Assembly: GCA_938023775.1 (NCBI GenBank)
Contig: CALJDB010000354.1
Coordinates: 1 to 12,318, forward strand
Direction: 5' to 3'
Source of the DNA: an uncultured Clostridia bacterium
GTDB taxonomy: Bacteria > Bacillota > Clostridia > Oscillospirales > Oscillospiraceae
Length of the DNA: 12,318 nt
Shown: piece after piece, positions 6,797 to 12,318 of the stretch
Numbering within the stretch: position 1 is the first letter of the stretch
Layout: the number at the start of each line of letters is the position of its first letter
Program-made: the position numbers and the translations under genes
The notes under the pieces: generated by a model
What the model saw: the letters and a program-made list of their open reading frames with translations, nothing else
Database searches by the model: none
Told to the model about the DNA's origin: nothing

Positions 6797-9700
6797 ATGG
6801 TTTACAGAGTTTTTGTGGAAAAAAAGCCCGGGCTCGCCGCGGAAGCGGAGCGCCTTCTGCGCGACGCGCGGGAGCTCCTCGGCGTCTCCGGTCTGGAGCG
6901 CGTGCGCGTCCTGAACCGCTACGACGCCGAGGGACTCGGCGAGGCGCTGTTCAAGACCGCCTGCCGCAGCGTGTTTTCCGAGCCGCAGGTGGACGACGTC
7001 TGCGCCCAGCCGGACTTCACCGGCGCGGCGGCGGTGTTCGCCGCGGAATATCTGCCCGGACAGTTCGACCAGCGCGCGGACAGCGCCGCCCAGTGCATCC
7101 AGCTCATCTCCCGCACCGAGCGCCCGACCGTGCGCTCCGCGAAGGTCTACGCGCTCTACGGCGCGCTGACGGACGCCGAGATCGACAAAATTAAGAAATA
7201 TGTCATCAACCCGGTTGACTCCCGCGAGGCATCGCCGGAAAAGCCGGGGACGCTTGCCCTCGATTATGACCGCCCGGATTCCGTGGAGACGCTTGCGGGC
7301 TTCTGCGAGCTGGACCGCACGGGGCTGGAGCGCTTCGCCTCGGAGCGGGGTCTCGCCATGGACTGCGGCGACCTCGCGTTCTGCCAGCGCTATTTCCGCG
7401 AAGAGCGGCGCGACCCGACCATCACGGAGATCCGCGTGATCGACACCTATTGGTCCGACCACTGCCGCCACACGACCTTCAACACCGTGCTCGACGACGT
7501 GCGCTTTGCCGACCCGATTCTGGAGCGCGCATGGCGACGCTATCTCGATACCCGCGCCGCGCTCGGCAGGACGAAGCCCGTCACGCTGATGGACCTCGGC
7601 ACCATTGCGGCAAAGGCACTGAAGGCGGCGGGGCGGCTCCCGAAGATAGACGAGAGCGAGGAGATCAACGCCTGCACCGTGAAGCTGGACGTCACGGTGG
7701 ACGGAAAAGCCGAGCCGTGGCTGCTGCTTTTCAAGAACGAGACCCATAACCACCCGACGGAGATCGAGCCCTTCGGCGGCGCGGCGACCTGTATCGGCGG
7801 CGCGATCCGCGACCCGCTCTCCGGACGCGGCTATGTTTACGGCGCGATGCGCCTCACGGGGGCTGCCGACCCGCTTCAGCGCGTGGACGAAACGCTGCCT
7901 GGCAAGCTTCCCCAGCGCAAGATCTGCACCGGCGCGGCGGAGGGCTATTCCTCTTACGGCAACCAGATCGGGCTTGCCACCGGGCTCGTGGATGAAGTAT
8001 ATCACCCCGGCTACGCCGCCAAGCGTATGGAGATCGGCGCGGTCATCGCCGCGGCTCCCGCCGCCAACGTGCGCCGCGAGCGCCCGGCTCCGGAGGATGT
8101 GGTCATCCTCCTCGGCGGCAGCACGGGGCGCGACGGCATCGGCGGTGCGACGGGCTCCAGCCGCGCCCACGACAGCCGCTCCGTGGAGCGCTGCGGCGCG
8201 GAGGTGCAGAAGGGCAACGCCCCGGAGGAGCGCAAGCTCCAGCGCCTGTTCCGGAACCCGGCGGCAAGCCGCCTCATCAAGCGCTGCAACGATTTCGGCG
8301 CGGGAGGCGTCTCCGTCGCCGTCGGCGAGCTCGCCGACGGGCTGGACATCGACCTCGACGCGGTGCCGAAAAAATATGAGGGACTCGACGGCACGGAGCT
8401 CGCCATCAGCGAGTCGCAGGAGCGCATGGCGGTCGTCGTCGCGCCGGAGGACGCGGCGCGGTTCCTTGCGCTGGCGGCGGAGGAGAATCTTCAGGCGGTG
8501 CCCGTCGCGCGTGTGACGGCGGAGCCGCGGCTTCGTATGCGCTGGAACGGCAGCACGATCGTGGATATTTCCCGCGAATTTCTGGACACGAACGGCGCGG
8601 AAAAACACGCCGACGCCGCGCCCGCGGCAGCGGCGCTGAAGCCGCAGCACATAGGCGGCGGCTTTGCCGAAAACCTCCGCACACTCGCCGGGAGCCTGCA
8701 ATGCTGCACGCGGCGCGGACTTTCCGAGCGCTTTGACTCGACGATCGGCGCGGGCACGGTGCTGATGCCCTTCGGCGGCGCGCGGCAGCGCACCCCGATT
8801 CAGGCGATGGCGCAGAAAATTTCGCTCGAACGCGGTGAAACGGACGACTGCACGCTGATGAGCTGGGGCTTCGACCCCGCGCTCTCGTCGGAGAGTCCTT
8901 ACCACGGCGCTTACTGCGCGGTGGTGGAGTCCGTCTGCCGTCTCATCGCCTCCGGGGCGTCGTTTGAAGACGTTTACCTCAGCTTTCAGGAATATTTCCC
9001 CCGCCTCGGCGCGTCGCCGGAGCGCTGGGGACAGCCGCTTGCGGCGCTGCTCGGCGCGTTCGAGGCGCAGATGGCGCTCGGCGTCGCCGCCATCGGCGGA
9101 AAGGACTCCATGAGCGGCAGCTTCGAGTCGCTGGACGTTCCGCCGACGCTCGTCTCCTTCGCCGTGACGCACGCTAAAACGGGGGAGGTCGTGAGCCCGG
9201 AATTTAAGTCCGCGGGCAACAGCGCCATATTGCTCACGGCGGAGACGGACAAAAACGGGCTCCCGACGGGGGAGAGCCTCATCGCGCTCTTTGCACGCGT
9301 GACGGCGCTGCTCCGCAGCGGGAAGGCGGTCGCCTGCTACGCCCCCGGCGCGGGCGGCGTCGCCGACGCGGTGCTTAAAATGTGTCTCGGCAACGGGCTC
9401 GGCTTCCGCTTTTCGGCGGGGCTTGATATGCAGATGCTCTTTGCCCGCCGCTGCGGAGCCTTCGTGCTGGAGGTGACGGAGCATGTCCCCGGCGCGCTGA
9501 CGCTCGGCGAGGTGACGGCGGAGCCGGAGCTCACGCTCGGTGGGGAGACGGTCTCCCTCGCGGAGCTGGAGGCGCTTTCCGAGGCGAAGCTGGAGCCGGT
9601 CTATCCGAGCTGCGCCCCGGTGCACTCCGGCGCGGTCGAGGACTTTGGCTATGCCGGACCGCGGCAGGCTTCCCCGGCGCATATCCGCACGGCGAAGCCG

Positions 9701-10492
9701 CGCTTCCTCATCCCGGTCTTTCCGGGCACGAACTGCGAATACGACAGCGCCCGCGCGGTCGAGCGCGCCGGCGGCGAGGCGGAGATTTTCATCGTGCGCA
9801 ACCTCAGCGCCGCGGACGTCGAGCGCAGCGTGGAAGGCTTTGCCGCGCGCGTGCAGGATGCGCAGGCGATCTTCATCCCCGGCGGCTTCTCCGGCGGCGA
9901 TGAGCCGGATGGCAGCGGAAAATTCATCACGGCGTTTTTCCGCTCCGGCGCGGTGCGCGAGGCGGTAACGGCGCTGCTGGGTGAGCGCGGCGGGCTTATG
10001 TGCGGCATCTGCAACGGCTTTCAGGCGCTTATCAAGTTAGGGCTCGTGCCTTACGGACGGATCCTCGATACGGACGAGAGCTGCCCGACGCTGACACATA
10101 ACCTCATCGGACGCCACCAGTCCCGCATCGTGCGCACGCGCATTGCGTCAAATAAGTCCCCGTGGCTCGCCGAGACGCGCGTCGGCGAGGTGTATTCCGT
10201 TCCCGTTTCCCACGGCGAGGGCAGATTCTTCGCCGACGAAGCGCTCATCCGCCGCCTTGCGGAAAACGGCCAGATTGCGACGCAGTACGCCGATGACGCC
10301 GGGCATGCGTCCATGGACATCCGCTTCAACCCGAACGGCTCCGCCTTCGCCGTCGAGGGCATCACCTCGCCGGACGGCAGGGTCTTCGGCAAGATGGGAC
10401 ACGCCGAGCGCGTGGGATCGGGGCTTTACAAAAACGTTCCGGGCGATTATAATATCAAGATGTTTGCGTCCGCTGTGCGGTATTTCAAGTAA
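6797..10492 (+). CDS. purL: Phosphoribosylformylglycinamidine synthase, single-chain (FGAM synthase)
   Basis: PurL converts FGAR, glutamine and ATP to FGAM (step 4). At 1231 residues it is the large fused form, not the PurS/PurL/PurQ three-subunit form of B. subtilis, and it resembles the Clostridia/Lactobacillales subtype ([12 protein letters not shown] start). A PurS-like N-terminal region is followed by the linker motif [13 protein letters not shown] at 216-228, then the ATP-binding [17 protein letters not shown] from 315 and [16 protein letters not shown] in the synthetase core. The class I glutaminase domain starts near 967 ([16 protein letters not shown]). Its triad is visible as C1072 in CGICNGFQ, H1139 and E1141 in SHGEGRF. 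The glutaminase is intact, in contrast to that of PurF in the same operon. Confidence 0.97.
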   Translation: MVYRVFVEKKPGLAAEAERLLRDARELLGVSGLERVRVLNRYDAEGLGEALFKTACRSVFSEPQVDDVCAQPDFTGAAAVFAAEYLPGQFDQRADSAAQCIQLISRTERPTVRSAKVYALYGALTDAEIDKIKKYVINPVDSREASPEKPGTLALDYDRPDSVETLAGFCELDRTGLERFASERGLAMDCGDLAFCQRYFREERRDPTITEIRVIDTYWSDHCRHTTFNTVLDDVRFADPILERAWRRYLDTRAALGRTKPVTLMDLGTIAAKALKAAGRLPKIDESEEINACTVKLDVTVDGKAEPWLLLFKNETHNHPTEIEPFGGAATCIGGAIRDPLSGRGYVYGAMRLTGAADPLQRVDETLPGKLPQRKICTGAAEGYSSYGNQIGLATGLVDEVYHPGYAAKRMEIGAVIAAAPAANVRRERPAPEDVVILLGGSTGRDGIGGATGSSRAHDSRSVERCGAEVQKGNAPEERKLQRLFRNPAASRLIKRCNDFGAGGVSVAVGELADGLDIDLDAVPKKYEGLDGTELAISESQERMAVVVAPEDAARFLALAAEENLQAVPVARVTAEPRLRMRWNGSTIVDISREFLDTNGAEKHADAAPAAAALKPQHIGGGFAENLRTLAGSLQCCTRRGLSERFDSTIGAGTVLMPFGGARQRTPIQAMAQKISLERGETDDCTLMSWGFDPALSSESPYHGAYCAVVESVCRLIASGASFEDVYLSFQEYFPRLGASPERWGQPLAALLGAFEAQMALGVAAIGGKDSMSGSFESLDVPPTLVSFAVTHAKTGEVVSPEFKSAGNSAILLTAETDKNGLPTGESLIALFARVTALLRSGKAVACYAPGAGGVADAVLKMCLGNGLGFRFSAGLDMQMLFARRCGAFVLEVTEHVPGALTLGEVTAEPELTLGGETVSLAELEALSEAKLEPVYPSCAPVHSGAVEDFGYAGPRQASPAHIRTAKPRFLIPVFPGTNCEYDSARAVERAGGEAEIFIVRNLSAADVERSVEGFAARVQDAQAIFIPGGFSGGDEPDGSGKFITAFFRSGAVREAVTALLGERGGLMCGICNGFQALIKLGLVPYGRILDTDESCPTLTHNLIGRHQSRIVRTRIASNKSPWLAETRVGEVYSVPVSHGEGRFFADEALIRRLAENGQIATQYADDAGHASMDIRFNPNGSAFAVEGITSPDGRVFGKMGHAERVGSGLYKNVPGDYNIKMFASAVRYFK

Positions 10493-10508
10493 GCAAAAAA
10501 TTTATTTC

Positions 10509-10516
10509 AGGAGGAG
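10509..10516 (+). promoter_or_regulatory. Strong ribosome-binding site of fhs
   Basis: AGGAGGAG sits about 7 bases from the ATG at 10522. It lies in the 29-base purL-fhs gap, whose first half is A/T-rich and unlike the surrounding GC-rich DNA. This is the widest intergenic gap in the operon. I see no convincing promoter in it. Confidence 0.8.
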
Positions 10517-10521
10517 ACGAC

Positions 10522-12198
10522 ATGTCATACAGAAGCGACATCGAAATCGCGCAGGCGTGCGAAATGCAGCCGATTATGCAGATCGCCGACCGCGCACACG
10601 TTGACGAAAAATTTGTGGAGCCCTACGGGCGCTATAAAGCCAAGATCGACCCGGCGCTGCTGCGGGAGACGCAGCGGAGCGAGGGGAAGCTGGTCCTCGT
10701 GACCGCCATCACGCCCACTCCCGCGGGGGAGGGCAAGACCACGACGACCATCGGACTTGCCGACGGGCTGCGCCGCATCGGACGCGACGCGGTCGTCGCC
10801 CTGCGCGAGCCCTCGCTCGGTCCCGTGTTCGGCGTCAAGGGCGGCGCCGCCGGCGGCGGCTATGCGCAGGTCGTTCCGATGGAGGACATCAACCTCCACT
10901 TCACCGGCGATTTCCACGCCATCGGCGCGGCGAACAACCTGCTCGCCGCCATGCTCGATAACCATATCCAGCAGGGCAACGCCCTCCGTATCGACCCGCG
11001 GCGCATCACGTGGAAGCGCTGTGTCGATATGAACGACCGCCAGCTCCGCTTTATCGTGGACGGTCTCGGCGGAAAAGCCAACGGCACCCCGCGCGAGGAC
11101 GGCTTCGACATCACCGTCGCGAGCGAGATTATGGCGGTGTTCTGCCTCGCGAGCTCCGTCGCGGATCTGAAGGAGCGCCTCGGCAGGATCGTTGTGGCTT
11201 ACACCTATGACGACGAGCCCGTCACCGCGGCAGACCTCCGCGCCGTCGGCGCGATGACCGCGCTGCTGCGCGACGCGCTGAAGCCGAATCTGGTCCAGAC
11301 GCTTGAGGGCACTCCCGCGTTTGTCCATGGCGGTCCCTTTGCGAACATCGCCCACGGCTGCAACAGCGTGATGGCGACGCGCATGGCGCTCCGTATGGGT
11401 GACTACGCCGTCACGGAGGCGGGCTTCGGCGCGGACCTCGGCGCGGAGAAGTTCCTTGACATCAAGTGCCGGATGGCGGGGCTCACGCCCTCAGCCGTCG
11501 TCGTGGTCGCCACGGTGCGCGCCCTCAAGATGCATGGCGGGCTCGACAAAAAGAGCCTCGGCACGGAGGACCTCGCGGCGCTCGAGCGCGGCATCCCGAA
11601 CCTCCTGCGCCATGTCGGAAACATCAGAAATGTCTACGGTCTGCCCTGCGTCGTGGCGGTCAACCGCTTCCCGACGGACACGGACGCGGAAATCGGCTGC
11701 ATCATCGACCGCTGCTGCGCCCTCGGCGTGAACGCCGTGCTCTCCACCGTGTGGGCGGACGGCGGCGTGGGCGGGGAAGCTCTTGCACGCGAGGTCGTGC
11801 GCCTTTGCGAAGAAGAAACCGGCGACTTCCGCTTTGCATACGAGCTGGACGGCGGCATCGAGGAAAAGCTCACGGCGATCGTGCGGCGCGTCTACGGCGG
11901 CGACGGCGTTTCGATCACGCCCGCGGCGAAAAAACAGATCGCGCGGCTCACGGAGCTGGGCTTCGGCGCGCTGCCCGTCTGTGTCGCCAAGACGCAGTAC
12001 AGCTTCTCCGACGATCCGGCGCTCCTCGGCGCGCCGGAGGGCTTTACCGTGACGGTCAAGAGTATCAAGGTCTCCGCCGGCGCGGGCTTCCTCGTCGCCC
12101 TGACCGGCGACATCATGACCATGCCGGGTCTGCCCAAGGTCCCGGCGGCGGAAAAGATCGACGTTACGGACGACGGACGGATAGTTGGCTTGTTCTGA
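10522..12198 (+). CDS. fhs: Formate-tetrahydrofolate ligase (10-formyl-THF synthetase)
   Basis: Fhs makes 10-formyl-THF from formate, THF and ATP. The product is the formyl donor for PurN and AICARFT in this operon and also feeds the folate one-carbon pool. The 558-residue length is standard for the bacterial enzyme. Motifs in order are the P-loop [16 protein letters not shown] from residue 64, [20 protein letters not shown] from residue 94, then [20 protein letters not shown] and [12 protein letters not shown]. Further on are [47 protein letters not shown] and, near the C terminus, [19 protein letters not shown]. In acetogens the same enzyme belongs to the Wood-Ljungdahl methyl branch. No other such gene is in view, so the operon position points to purine supply. 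Confidence 0.97.
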   Translation: MSYRSDIEIAQACEMQPIMQIADRAHVDEKFVEPYGRYKAKIDPALLRETQRSEGKLVLVTAITPTPAGEGKTTTTIGLADGLRRIGRDAVVALREPSLGPVFGVKGGAAGGGYAQVVPMEDINLHFTGDFHAIGAANNLLAAMLDNHIQQGNALRIDPRRITWKRCVDMNDRQLRFIVDGLGGKANGTPREDGFDITVASEIMAVFCLASSVADLKERLGRIVVAYTYDDEPVTAADLRAVGAMTALLRDALKPNLVQTLEGTPAFVHGGPFANIAHGCNSVMATRMALRMGDYAVTEAGFGADLGAEKFLDIKCRMAGLTPSAVVVVATVRALKMHGGLDKKSLGTEDLAALERGIPNLLRHVGNIRNVYGLPCVVAVNRFPTDTDAEIGCIIDRCCALGVNAVLSTVWADGGVGGEALAREVVRLCEEETGDFRFAYELDGGIEEKLTAIVRRVYGGDGVSITPAAKKQIARLTELGFGALPVCVAKTQYSFSDDPALLGAPEGFTVTVKSIKVSAGAGFLVALTGDIMTMPGLPKVPAAEKIDVTDDGRIVGLF

Positions 12199-12205
12199 AA
12201 CTCGC

Positions 12206-12232
12206 CCGGGACCCGCTACGCTGGGCTCCCGG
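12206..12232 (+). terminator. GC-rich hairpin just after fhs, possible end-of-operon structure
   Basis: CCGGGA (12206-12211) pairs with TCCCGG (12227-12232), and inside it CCCG pairs with TGGG (one G-T pair) leaving a single bulged C and a 6-base loop. It begins 8 bases after the fhs stop. No run of T follows, so it is not a classical Rho-independent terminator on the plus strand. It could stabilise the 3' end of the mRNA or act with the downstream structure. Confidence 0.4.
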
Positions 12233-12233
12233 T

Positions 12234-12304
12234 CGAAAAGGAAACGCTCCACTCAGCGCACGCCCCTTTGGGGCGCACGTTCCCTCCGCGCAGAGAATTT
12301 TTCG
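12234..12304. repeat. Nested inverted repeats in the non-coding tail, possible terminator or dispersed repeat
   Basis: The central stem is CGCCCC, loop TTT, GGGGCG (12261-12275). An outer arm CGAAAA (12234-12239) pairs with TTTTCG (12299-12304), and GGAA-A-CG (12240-12246) can pair with CGTTCC (12278-12283) with one bulged A. The heptamer GCGCACG occurs at 12256 and again at 12273. A run of five T lies at 12298-12302. The region has no coding frame that I can support. It could be a composite terminator or one copy of a repeated intergenic element cut by the window end. Confidence 0.4.
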
Positions 12305-12318
12305 GCACGCACGTATCG

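Noticed and set aside
5477..9682. A 1401-residue open frame on the minus strand opposite purD and purL
   Set aside because: It is antisense to two unmistakable genes, is rich in Arg, Ala, His and Val, and shows no recognisable domain. GC-rich third positions suppress stop codons on the opposite strand.
10493..10521. An internal promoter before fhs in the A/T-rich gap
   Set aside because: The gap is only 29 bases and I see no paired -35 and -10 boxes; A/T richness alone fits an unstructured ribosome-binding region.
12206..12232. The first hairpin as a standard Rho-independent terminator
   Set aside because: No T-run follows on the plus strand and only TT on the minus strand, so it is listed with low confidence as a structure only.

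Overview
The window is one uninterrupted, plus-strand de novo purine (IMP) biosynthesis operon. Nine genes are packed with overlaps or gaps of at most 29 bases, in the order purC (5' end cut off), purF, purM, purN, an IMP cyclohydrolase of the PurO type, a stand-alone AICAR formyltransferase (the C-terminal half of PurH), purD, single-chain purL and fhs (formate-tetrahydrofolate ligase). No mobile element, tRNA, rRNA or CRISPR array is visible. The base composition is GC-rich with strong G/C at third codon positions, which opens long but meaningless antisense reading frames.

The gene content and the protein subtypes point to a high-GC anaerobic Clostridia member, such as the Oscillospiraceae/Ruminococcaceae gut lineages. 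The clues are a PurF beginning MGGFFG, the split PurO plus AICARFT pair, a single-chain PurL of the Clostridia/Lactobacillales type, and fhs as the last gene. This placement is inferred from recalled family resemblance, not from a search.

Layout: 3-593 purC; 593-2020 purF; 2029-3066 purM; 3060-3692 purN; 3689-4321 purO; 4327-5505 AICARFT; 5525-6790 purD; 6797-10492 purL; 10522-12198 fhs; 12199-12318 a structured non-coding tail. Together these encode steps 1 (PurF), 2 (PurD), 3 (PurN), 4 (PurL), 5 (PurM), 7 (PurC), 9 (AICARFT) and 10 (PurO). Fhs makes 10-formyl-THF from formate, the one-carbon donor for PurN and AICARFT. Step 6 (purE) and step 8 (purB) are not in the window; purE may lie just upstream of the truncated purC.

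The observation most worth following is that PurF has lost the N-terminal cysteine nucleophile and the other conserved glutaminase positions, while its PRPP-binding loop and the four cysteines matching the B. subtilis Fe-S cluster ligands are intact. It therefore looks like an ammonia-dependent enzyme, or one fed by an unknown partner. The second point is the archaeal-type PurO replacing the N-terminal half of PurH. I found no wholly new system; this is a well-recognisable pathway with unusual enzyme variants.
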